From: Actinomycetota bacterium
Lineage (GTDB): Bacteria > Actinomycetota > Thermoleophilia > Gaiellales > Gaiellaceae
Assembly: GCA_003132665.1 (NCBI GenBank)
Contig: PKYN01000003.1
Location: 9,180-54,393 of the forward strand
Direction: 5' to 3'
Length of the DNA stretch: 45,214 nucleotides
The notes below the pieces were generated by a model. The model saw only the letters and a list, made by a program, of their open reading frames with translations, made no database searches and was not told the DNA's origin. Below are positions 9,085 through 16,096 of this stretch, piece after piece (within the stretch, counting starts at the first letter, position 1; the number at the start of each line of letters is the position of its first letter). The translations under genes were made by a program, and so were the position numbers.

Positions 9085-9947
9085 TGCCTGCGTCCGGTCT
9101 CGTTTTCGGGGTGGTCGATCACCGCGCCCAGGCGCAGTTCCATACCGTGGCGCTCGATCAACTCCGAGACGATTTGCTCCAGGCGGGCGCGGTGCTCTCT
9201 CGTGCGCGCCTCGGCGTAGGCGGCGCGCACCAGCTCGGGCTGTTTTGCCACCACGGCGTCCAGGCGCTTGCGGATGTAGCCCTTGGCGTTCAGGTGCTCG
9301 ACGTAGACGCGGCGAACGCCCGCGTCCGCCAGGCGCGCGAAAAGGTCTTCGAGCAGCTCGCTGCGCTCGACGAAGTGCGGCACGAGCGGACCGACGAAGG
9401 CATAGGTACGAATGCCGGCCTCGTTCAGAACTCGCAAAGCCTCGATTCGCTTGCGCGGCGGCGGCGCGTGCACCTCGAGCCAGCGCGAGATCTCATCCTC
9501 GCCGCTGGTGACGGTGAGCCCTGCTTCGAAGTCGGGCAGCTCGCGGAAGAGATCGATGTCGCGCAGCAGCATCGGCGACTTGGTCAGAACCGCGACGGGT
9601 CCGGGATACTGCTCGCGCGCCAGCGCCTCCATCACGCCGCGAGTGAGCCTGTACTTGGCCTCGGCGCCCTGGTAGGGATCGGTCACCGAGCTGATGAAGA
9701 TCGAGCGAGCCCGGCTTTCGGGCCTCATTCGCGCCAGCTCGCGCTCGAACAGCTCGACGATGTTCCGCTTCACATAGACGTACTCGCCCCACTCTTCGAC
9801 CGGCTCCGAGACGTAGCGGCTCATGAAGGTCGCGTAGCAGTAAGCGCAGCCAAACCGACAGCCGGTGTAAGGATTGACAACGTAGTCGACGCCGCCCAGC
9901 CCGGATTTGACGAGCGCCGAGCGGGCTTCCATCTCGATCACACGCAT
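9081..9947 (-). CDS. SPL/Rv2578c-family radical SAM protein
   Basis: 288 residues. The radical SAM cluster motif CxxxCxxC is present as CRFGCAYCY near residue 31, preceded by NPYTGC, the hallmark of the COG1533 (spore-photoproduct-lyase-related) group. Later segments (ISSVTDPYQGAE, VLTKS, GLTVTS) are SAM-binding barrel strands of the same group. Biochemical roles outside SPL itself are mostly unknown; a [4Fe-4S] cluster reductively cleaving SAM is expected. The catalytic Cys of true SPL cannot be placed here. The ATG at 9947 is only 3 nt from the structured repeat 9950-10111, so its mRNA is either leaderless or begins inside the antisense of that repeat. It forms a two-gene operon with the hydrolase-like gene. 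Confidence 0.85.
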   Translation of the reverse strand: MRVIEMEARSALVKSGLGGVDYVVNPYTGCRFGCAYCYATFMSRYVSEPVEEWGEYVYVKRNIVELFERELARMRPESRARSIFISSVTDPYQGAEAKYRLTRGVMEALAREQYPGPVAVLTKSPMLLRDIDLFRELPDFEAGLTVTSGEDEISRWLEVHAPPPRKRIEALRVLNEAGIRTYAFVGPLVPHFVERSELLEDLFARLADAGVRRVYVEHLNAKGYIRKRLDAVVAKQPELVRAAYAEARTREHRARLEQIVSELIERHGMELRLGAVIDHPENETGRRQ

Positions 9948-9949
9948 GG

Positions 9950-10111
9950 GTGCCCCTCTAGGTAATGCTTCTGAGGTTCTGGGTCGCTAGCACCAAGCGA
10001 TGCAAGGACGCAGGGAGCGCTCGTACTGGATAGTACGGGCGCGACTGAGGACGCAGCAGCGCGCCGCGTGATCGCGGGCCAGAAGCCGGAGAGTATTGCC
10101 TGGAGGGGCAC
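9950..10111 (+). repeat. Structured intergenic repeat, copy A (candidate ncRNA or palindromic element)
   Basis: 162 nt. Outer stem: 9950-9970 pairs with 10091-10111, 21 consecutive pairs including four G-U pairs. Second stem: 9977-9982 with 10079-10084. Central hairpin: 10017-10027 with 10032-10042, loop GGAT. Two direct copies of AGGACGCAG (10005-10013 and 10048-10056) flank the hairpin. The core 9997-10065 is found again at 43532-43602. All wobble pairs are G-U on the + strand and would be A-C on the other, so if transcribed the RNA is the + strand. It lies between divergent genes. It resembles no RNA family I can name. Confidence 0.7.
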
Positions 10112-10220
10112 AAAGCCGATGCTAGCGGGCGCTGTGGCGTCGGGAATTGCTCGAAGCGCCTCGTCTCCCCGCGCAACTCGCTCCGCTCCAACAATTCTCT
10201 CTTTGCCCTCCCCCGGACCA

Positions 10221-10234
10221 CCCGCCCGCGGGGT
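10221..10234. repeat. Short GC-rich palindrome shared with two other intergenic sites
   Basis: CCCGCCCGCGGGGT here matches 13 of 14 bases of the start of the 28-bp repeats at 22354-22381 and 36040-36067. The rest of the gap 10112-10385 contains no gene, tRNA or long inverted repeat that I can support. Confidence 0.35.
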
Positions 10235-10371
10235 GAATCGAAAATACCGTCTAGAGACAGCAGAGAACACCCGTTTTCGTGCCGGTTCTGTTCCGTCTCT
10301 CGCACAGGCTTGCACGAGTCCAGGATCCATCACGGTTAGCGCAATTCCCGCAGCGACAGCCCCCGAACCGT

Positions 10372-10377
10372 TACGCT
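10372..10377 (+). promoter_or_regulatory. Candidate -10 box for a leaderless GNAT transcript
   Basis: TACGCT ends 8 nt before the ATG at 10386, and no Shine-Dalgarno is visible. This matches the TANNNT spacing of leaderless actinobacterial promoters. There is no recognisable -35 box. Confidence 0.35.
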
Positions 10378-10385
10378 CCCGAACG

Positions 10386-10838
10386 ATGGAGATCGAGATC
10401 CGGCACGCTCGCCCCTCCGACTACGGTCGCGTCTATCCGCTCGTCAACGAGTGGTGGGGCGGGCGGGAGATGACGCAGCACCTGCCCGGCGTTTTCTTCG
10501 TTCATTTCGAGGGCTCCAGCTTCATCGCCAACACCCCCGACTGCGCGCTGGCGGGGTTCCTCTGCGGCTTTCTCTCCGAGACCAATCCCGACGAGGCCTA
10601 CGTGCACATGGCCGGAGTCGCGCCGGAGCTGCGCCGTCAGGGTGTCGGGCGCAGGCTCTACGAGACCTTCTTCGAAGCCGCACGGACGCACGGCCGCACA
10701 CGCGTGAGCCTGATCACGGCGCCGATAAACACGGGCTCGATCGCATTCCACGAGGCGCTCGGCTTCAAGCTCGAGCGCGTGCTCGAGAACTTCGCCGGCC
10801 CCGGCGAAGACCGGCTCGTCTTCATCAAGCGCCTGTAG
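10386..10838 (+). CDS. GNAT-family N-acetyltransferase
   Basis: 150 residues, one complete GNAT domain. The acetyl-CoA pyrophosphate loop R-R-Q-G-V-G-R-R is near residue 82, after the strand VHMAGVAPELR; the last motif is F-H-E-A-L-G-F. The start is ATG 10386; a longer in-frame opening back to 10068 is intergenic sequence without GNAT similarity. The substrate is unknown (small amine, amino acid or protein N-terminus are all possible). The gene is monocistronic and followed at once by a terminator hairpin. Confidence 0.85.
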   Translation: MEIEIRHARPSDYGRVYPLVNEWWGGREMTQHLPGVFFVHFEGSSFIANTPDCALAGFLCGFLSETNPDEAYVHMAGVAPELRRQGVGRRLYETFFEAARTHGRTRVSLITAPINTGSIAFHEALGFKLERVLENFAGPGEDRLVFIKRL

Positions 10839-10867
10839 CCGGAGAAAGTCTGGCGACTTTCCCCGGC
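10838..10867 (+). terminator. Terminator after the GNAT gene
   Basis: Bases 10838-10850 pair with 10855-10867 with one mismatch (13 positions, loop TGGC), starting on the last base of the stop codon. It is followed by a moderately T-rich stretch. Confidence 0.65.
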
Positions 10868-10922
10868 AGGTTATTTCGGTCCGTTCAGATTGGGGATGGT
10901 GCTTGGCGAGATCCGGCGCGGA

Positions 10923-11867
10923 TCATTCGCCGCCCTCGATGAAGGCGATCTCTTCGGGGCTCAGTTCCAGCTCGCCGGCGGCGGGCAGGATGCCGCCCAC
11001 TTGGTCGAATCGGCGTAAACCGACTATCGCGCCGCTCACAACCGGATCGCGCAGCACCCACGACACCGCCACCGCGCCCGGCGAGGCGTTGTGGCGCTCG
11101 CCGACCTGACGCAGCCGCTCGGTCGCGGCCAGGTTGCGCGAGAGCTCGGGCTCCTGGAAGTGCGGCACGTGCGAGCGAAAGTCATCCTCGGGCAGCGCGG
11201 CGACCCGCTCGGCGCTGAACGCGCCGGTAAGCAGGCCCGAGCCCATCGGCGAGTAGGCGATGACGCCGATCCCTTCGGCGGCGCAATACGGCACGATCTC
11301 ATCCTCGATACCGCGATTGATCAGCGAGTAGGGCGGCTGCAGCGTCTCGACCGTCGCCACGGCGTTGGCCCGCTCCAACTGCTCGATATTGAAGTTCGAG
11401 ACGCCGATGTGCCTGACCTTGCCCGCGCTGAGCAGCGCCACGCAGGCCGCCCAGCCCTCCTCGATGTCCTCGTCGGGATCGGGCCAATGGATCTGGTAGA
11501 GGTCGATCGCCTCGACGCCGAGCCGGCGCAGGCTGTCCTCGCACTGGCGCTCGATCGTGGCGGCCTTGAGCTCGTTGACTCCGCTGCCGTTACGTCCCTC
11601 GAGCCCGCACTTGGTGAAGATGAAGGGCTTCTCCGACATCTTCGCGACAGTTCGGCCGACGACTTCCTCTGAGCGGCCGAAGCCGTAGATGGGCGCGGTG
11701 TCGATCCAGTTGACTCCCAACTCGAGCGCTCGCTCGATGGCCGCGATCGAGTCGGCGTCGTCCTGCGGGCCCCAGCCCCACTCCCAGCCGCCGCCTCCGA
11801 TTGCCCAGGCGCCAAAGCCGACGACGCTGATCTCCAGTCCCGTCCCGCCTAGCAATCGCCTGTTCAT
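10923..11867 (-). CDS. Aldo/keto reductase
   Basis: 314 residues. The (beta/alpha)8 NADPH-dependent family is shown by the N-terminal strand MNRRLLGGTGLEIS, DTAPIYGFGRSE (catalytic Asp and Tyr), FTKCG (catalytic Lys), QIHWPDP (catalytic His), GKVRHIGVSNF and a C-terminal cofactor-binding IVGLRR. It reduces aldehydes or ketones; the substrate is unknown. The start is ATG 11867, 2 nt after a strong GAGGAGGAG, in preference to a longer opening that begins 105 bp upstream. It diverges from the ABC transporter genes over 96 bp. Confidence 0.92.
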   Translation of the reverse strand: MNRRLLGGTGLEISVVGFGAWAIGGGGWEWGWGPQDDADSIAAIERALELGVNWIDTAPIYGFGRSEEVVGRTVAKMSEKPFIFTKCGLEGRNGSGVNELKAATIERQCEDSLRRLGVEAIDLYQIHWPDPDEDIEEGWAACVALLSAGKVRHIGVSNFNIEQLERANAVATVETLQPPYSLINRGIEDEIVPYCAAEGIGVIAYSPMGSGLLTGAFSAERVAALPEDDFRSHVPHFQEPELSRNLAATERLRQVGERHNASPGAVAVSWVLRDPVVSGAIVGLRRFDQVGGILPAAGELELSPEEIAFIEGGE

Positions 11868-11963
11868 TACTCCTCCTCGGCCGCGGTGTTTTCTCAGCGT
11901 AGCTCGCTTGTGTGACGAGCGCGACTTTCGGAAAAGAGGTCGAGCCGATAGATTTCCCAATCC

Positions 11964-12980
11964 ATGAACCAACAGCGCCTGAACGGAAACGCAATCGAGA
12001 TCGAGAGCCTAGTCAAGGTCTACAAGGGCGCGGTCAGAGCCCTCGACGGCATTGACCTTGTTGTTCCGGCCGGCTCTGTCTTCGGTCTTCTCGGGCCGAA
12101 CGGCGCCGGCAAGACCACGGCGGTCAAGATCGCAAGCACGCTCTCCTTCCCCACCTCGGGCACGATTCGTGTGGCCGGTATCGACGTCGTCGCGCATCCC
12201 AGGCAGGTGCGCGAGGCGATCGGCGTCGTCGGTCAGGTCTCCGGCGTCGACGTCAACCTGAACGGGCGCGAGAACCTGCGCCTGCAGGGTCTGATTCGCT
12301 CGATCCACGGGCGCGAGCTGAAGCAACGCGTCAACGAGCTGCTCGAGCAGTTCGGGCTCGCGGACTCGGCCAAGCGAGTCGCCCGCAACTACTCGGGCGG
12401 CATGCAGCGCCGGCTCGACATCGCCACCGCACTGGTTCACCGGCCGCAGGTCCTCTTCCTCGACGAGCCCACTACTGGCCTCGACCCAGAGGTCAGAACC
12501 GAGATGTGGCAGGAGATCGAGCGCCTCACTCACGAGGAGGGGCTGACCATTCTGCTCACCACCCACTATCTCGAGGAAGCCGACCGGCTCGCCGCGAAGC
12601 TGGCGATTCTCGACCGCGGCAAGGTCGTGGCGACCGGCTCGCCGGAGGAGCTGAAGCAGGAGCTGGAGGGCGACACGATTCACGTCGAGTTGCGCGAGGA
12701 TGCCCCGGACGGCACTATCAGAGCGGCGCTCGAGAACGTCAAGGGAATTCGCCAGCTCGATCACGACGTGCGCTGCCTGCGTGCCCGAGTCGAGCACGGC
12801 GCGACGGCGATTCCGCTCGTACTGCAGGCCCTGGAGTCGAAGGGCCTGGCGGTCGACTCCGTCTCGGTCTCGCGCCCCTCGCTCGACGACGTTTACATGC
12901 GCTACACCGGCCGCGAGTTCGCGCGAGCCGACGAGGAGGGCGCCCGCCAGCAGAGCCCCGCGGGAGAAGAGAAGAGATGA
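11964..12980 (+). CDS. DrrA-type ABC transporter ATP-binding protein
   Basis: 338 residues. Walker A GPNGAGKTT is at 44-52, the Q-loop region at VVGQVSG, the signature NYSGGMQRR, Walker B VLFLDEPTTGLDP and the H-loop LLTTHYLEEAD. After the ATPase domain there is the roughly 100-residue C-terminal regulatory domain typical of daunorubicin-resistance DrrA relatives. It should energise the permease encoded next, with which it overlaps by 4 nt (ATGA, 12977-12980). The substrate is unknown; members export hydrophobic drugs or lipids. A TAGATT box lies upstream of the ATG and no Shine-Dalgarno is evident. Confidence 0.93.
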   Translation: MNQQRLNGNAIEIESLVKVYKGAVRALDGIDLVVPAGSVFGLLGPNGAGKTTAVKIASTLSFPTSGTIRVAGIDVVAHPRQVREAIGVVGQVSGVDVNLNGRENLRLQGLIRSIHGRELKQRVNELLEQFGLADSAKRVARNYSGGMQRRLDIATALVHRPQVLFLDEPTTGLDPEVRTEMWQEIERLTHEEGLTILLTTHYLEEADRLAAKLAILDRGKVVATGSPEELKQELEGDTIHVELREDAPDGTIRAALENVKGIRQLDHDVRCLRARVEHGATAIPLVLQALESKGLAVDSVSVSRPSLDDVYMRYTGREFARADEEGARQQSPAGEEKR

Positions 12981-13753
12981 AAGAGCTACTCAGCCACAGC
13001 CTCACCATGACCGACCGCGACCTGCGCCGGCTCGCCCGCCAGCCCTGGTGGATCGTCGTCACGCTCGTCCAGCCGGTGATCTGGCTGCTGCTCTTCGGCC
13101 CGCTGTTCAAGGGCATCGCCAACATCCCCGGCTTCCACGCCCACTCCTACATCCAGTTCCTGACGCCGGGCGTGGTCATCATGACCGCCTTCTTCTCCGG
13201 CGGCTGGAACGGAATGGCGACGATCGACGACCTCAATCGCGGCGTCGTCGACCGCCTGCTCGTGTCGCCACTACGCCGCAGCGCCTTCTTCATCGGTCAC
13301 GTGCTGCAGACCTCGGTGTCGATCATCATCCAGGCGGCGATCATCGTCGTGCTCGCCTACGCGATGGGCGCCCACTTCGCAAACGGCGCACTCGGCCTGC
13401 TGGTGCTGTTCACGGCGGCTGTTCTACTCGGCGGGTCACTCAACGCCGTCTCGAACGGCCTGGCGCTGATCTTTCGGCGCGAGGAGACGCTGATCGCAAC
13501 GCTCAACGTCTTCATGCTCCCGCTGACCTTCCTCTCCTCGGCCTTCATGCAGCAAAATCTGATCCCGCACTGGATGCAGGTCGGCGCGCGCTTCAACCCG
13601 CTCAACTGGGCGGTGCAGGCGTCGAGATCGGCGATCAGCTCCGGCACCGACTGGGGCTCGGTGGGCACTCATCTCGGACTGCTCGCGGGCCTCCTCGTCG
13701 TCTGCATGGCGTTCGCCAGGCGGACGATTCACACCTATCAGAGCTCGGTCTGA
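12977..13753 (+). CDS. DrrB-type ABC-2 transporter permease
   Basis: 258 residues, six predicted membrane helices in the ABC-2 layout. The N-terminus carries the RDLRRLARQPWW elbow helix, followed by LVQPVIWLLLFGPLF; FNPLNWAV near the C-terminus is the conserved ABC-2 motif. The start is ATG 12977, overlapping the stop of the ATPase gene, so the two are translationally coupled and form one exporter. It ends 10 bp from the stop of the opposing membrane-protein gene. Confidence 0.92.
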   Translation: MKELLSHSLTMTDRDLRRLARQPWWIVVTLVQPVIWLLLFGPLFKGIANIPGFHAHSYIQFLTPGVVIMTAFFSGGWNGMATIDDLNRGVVDRLLVSPLRRSAFFIGHVLQTSVSIIIQAAIIVVLAYAMGAHFANGALGLLVLFTAAVLLGGSLNAVSNGLALIFRREETLIATLNVFMLPLTFLSSAFMQQNLIPHWMQVGARFNPLNWAVQASRSAISSGTDWGSVGTHLGLLAGLLVVCMAFARRTIHTYQSSV

Positions 13754-13763
13754 GGCCTCACGC

Positions 13764-14804
13764 TCAGGCCGGCGCGTCCGTTTGTGACGCGGCGCCGAGC
13801 GAGCTCGACGCGAGGCCCTTCTGCGGCCGGCCGAGCCAGGAGCGAACCGGCGCGGCGGCAAGCACCAGAGCGAGACCGCCGACGGCCCAGAGCGCGATCA
13901 CGAAGACAGCTCCTCCCGTGTTGGCCCCGTCGAAGTAGACGGTGTTGCGAACGAAATTGACGGCGGCGCCGTTTGGAAGCACTCGCGCCACCTGGCGAAA
14001 GACGTCGGGCAGGAACTCCTGACTCGAAGCGCCGCCCGCAGTCGAGTTGCCCACGAGGATCAGCACGAAGGCCGCGATACCGGTGCCGGCAAGGCCGAAG
14101 AGCGCCTCGAGACCGAAGGTGGTCAGCGCCACCGCCGCGGAGAAGAGAGCGCCGATCGCCACGAGCGCCCAGAAGTGCCCGGCGAGCGCACCGATCAGCG
14201 GCCCGACGGTCAGGGCGGCGACGAGCGCAGAGCCGAGCGCGAAAAGCCCGACCGCGAGCAGCCGGTGAGCGAGCGCGGCGGCGCGGCCGAAGATGAAAAG
14301 CAGGATGGCGAAGACGAAGCTGACGACGAGCAAACCGAACAGGTAAGCGGAGCTGGAGAGTCCGCGCGCATCATTGGCGGGAAGCGGCTTCAGATCCGTG
14401 CTCACCAGCTTGACCCGCATGCTCGGCGGCGCCATGGTCATCATCATCGTGAAGGCGTGCTCGACAGCCTGCTGCGCGCCCGTGCCGGCGGCGCTCGCCG
14501 TGAAGAGCAGAGCCGTCTTCTTCCGTTCGATGAAGGCGCCGTAAACCGAGCGGTCGAGCACTGCCGCGCGCGCGCTCGCCGCGTTCGGATACGTACGCAG
14601 CGAGAACGCGCCCGGGACGGCATCGTCGAGGCCTTTCTGGATGAACACCTGAGCCACCGGCGATCCCACGTAGGCGACGCGCAGACCGTGCGCCGTCGGA
14701 GCGTGCTGAACGAAGACGTTGATCGAGACGAAGACGAAGCTGGCCGCGACGAAAAGCAAGGCGAGGCGGATGAGCACCCGCAACGGAACTTGATCAGACG
14801 GCAC
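13764..14804 (-). CDS. ABC-2/YhgE-like membrane protein, paralogue 1
   Basis: 346 residues. One N-terminal membrane helix (about 10-32) is followed by an extracytoplasmic domain of about 130 residues, then five or six helices, with NTVYFDGANT before the last one. This order (TM1, large outside domain, C-terminal TM bundle) is that of ABC-2/YhgE/Pip-like (DUF3533-like) proteins, which lack their own ATPase. GTG 14804 is preceded by GGGAGGAG at good spacing. It is a paralogue of the next gene upstream (14937-15941): both share LRVAYVG/LRVGIVA, Q-E-F-L-P-D-x-F-R, LPNG and TVYFDGANT. The role is unknown; the pair faces the drrAB-like exporter. Confidence 0.75.
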   Translation of the reverse strand: MPSDQVPLRVLIRLALLFVAASFVFVSINVFVQHAPTAHGLRVAYVGSPVAQVFIQKGLDDAVPGAFSLRTYPNAASARAAVLDRSVYGAFIERKKTALLFTASAAGTGAQQAVEHAFTMMMTMAPPSMRVKLVSTDLKPLPANDARGLSSSAYLFGLLVVSFVFAILLFIFGRAAALAHRLLAVGLFALGSALVAALTVGPLIGALAGHFWALVAIGALFSAAVALTTFGLEALFGLAGTGIAAFVLILVGNSTAGGASSQEFLPDVFRQVARVLPNGAAVNFVRNTVYFDGANTGGAVFVIALWAVGGLALVLAAAPVRSWLGRPQKGLASSSLGAASQTDAPA

Positions 14805-14887
14805 TTTCTCTCCTCCCGGTTTTGTGGGATTTCCACGCGCCCGCGGTAACTACGCAAGCGATCGGCAACTGAGGATACGCCCGCGCG

Positions 14888-14918
14888 GGACGCCGCGCCG
14901 TTTTTCGGCACGGCGTCC
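14888..14918 (-). terminator. Hairpin between the two paralogous membrane-protein genes
   Basis: Bases 14888-14900 pair with 14906-14918 (13 positions, one mismatch, 5-nt loop). It lies downstream of the gene ending at 14937 and upstream of the gene starting at 14804. On the minus strand there is no T tract after it, so it may attenuate or stabilise rather than terminate. Confidence 0.45.
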
Positions 14919-14936
14919 TCCGTTTCGATTCGAGCT

Positions 14937-15941
14937 CTAGGCGGTCGGCTCGAGCGTCGCCTTCGACCGCTTCTTCGAGCGAGCCATCAGCCCGGGAAGC
15001 TTCTCGGCCGTAAGCACCAGCACCAGGCCGCCGAGCGCCCAGAGCGCAATCACGAGCATCGCGCGGTGAGTGTTGGCGCCGTCGAAATACACGGTGTCGC
15101 GCACCGCGCGGATGAAGGGGCCGTTGGGCAAGGCCTGGCCGATGTTGCGGAAGAAGTCGGGTAGGAACTCCTGGTTGATCGAGCCGCCGCCGGTGCTGTT
15201 CCCGACCAGGATCAGGAGCAACCCGGCAAGCGCCAGGCCTGCGTACTTGAGCACTGCGGCGAGACCCCAGGTCACGAGCACAGCGGTGGCCGCGTAGAGG
15301 GCTCCCAGAGCAGCCAGGGCGAAGAAATGACCCGGCAGCGCGCCGACGATCTGGTCGACGGTCAGCGCTCCGATTATTCCGGCGCCAACCGAATAGGCCG
15401 CGCTCAATCCAAACCGCCAGGCCAGCGAAAGACCGTGCGCAAACATAAAGATGAGCACCGCGAAGACGAAGCTCGGAACCAGCACGCCGTATTGGTAGGT
15501 GTAGCTGGAAAGTCCCTGCGAGTCATGCGAGGTGAGGGGCGCGACGTCCCTGGGCACCAAGGGCTGGCGGAGAGTCTTGGATACCTCCGTGCCGAGACTG
15601 AGAAGCGCCGCATCTGCAGCCTTTCCCGCCGCGCTCGCCGTGAGCAACAAGCCGGAGTCCTTCCTGTACACGTAGCCGCCGTAGACCTTGCGATCCTTGA
15701 TCGCGCTTGTCAGGCTCGCCTCGCTCGGATACTGGCGAAGGCTGAAGTAGCCCGGCGCCTTGACCTTGAGGCCGGTGTTGATTATCCCCACCATCAGGTC
15801 GGGAGCAACGATGCCCACGCGCAGCTGATGCGGTGTCGGGTTGTGCTGTGTTGCCGTGTAGACGCCGGCGAAGACGAACACGGCGGCGATGAACGCCGCG
15901 GTGAGCGACACGAGAACGCGCGGCGAGAGCGAAGCGGGCAT
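14937..15941 (-). CDS. ABC-2/YhgE-like membrane protein, paralogue 2
   Basis: 334 residues from ATG 15941, which follows AAGGAGG at 5-nt spacing; a longer opening to 16007 is rejected for that reason. Same architecture as its downstream paralogue: N-terminal helix, extracytoplasmic domain with LRVGIVAPDL and VYGGYVYRKDSGLLLTASAAG, then a C-terminal helix bundle with NQEFLPDFFR and TVYFDGANT. The last 15 residues are strongly basic, suggesting the C-terminus is cytoplasmic. The tandem arrangement suggests duplication and possibly a heterodimer. Function is not known. Confidence 0.75.
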   Translation of the reverse strand: MPASLSPRVLVSLTAAFIAAVFVFAGVYTATQHNPTPHQLRVGIVAPDLMVGIINTGLKVKAPGYFSLRQYPSEASLTSAIKDRKVYGGYVYRKDSGLLLTASAAGKAADAALLSLGTEVSKTLRQPLVPRDVAPLTSHDSQGLSSYTYQYGVLVPSFVFAVLIFMFAHGLSLAWRFGLSAAYSVGAGIIGALTVDQIVGALPGHFFALAALGALYAATAVLVTWGLAAVLKYAGLALAGLLLILVGNSTGGGSINQEFLPDFFRNIGQALPNGPFIRAVRDTVYFDGANTHRAMLVIALWALGGLVLVLTAEKLPGLMARSKKRSKATLEPTA

Positions 15942-16096
15942 GGTTCCTCCTTGGAGCCGTTGGATGGATGATGCTCTCGCACCCGCGTAGGAAATGCAAG
16001 CGAGCACCAGATTCGAGAGCCGCGTAAACGAAAGCGAGGGCTAACAACGACACACCGAGAGGGAGCTCAGAGCCTTCGGCAGGCAGCGAGCGGCGC

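Noticed and set aside
9938-10333. 131-codon and 115-codon minus-strand frames in the radical SAM/GNAT gap
   Set aside because: They cover the palindromic repeat, lack a start signal and show no protein-like pattern.
10068-10385. In-frame upstream extension of the GNAT gene
   Set aside because: No GNAT similarity; it starts inside the structured repeat and crosses ordinary intergenic sequence.
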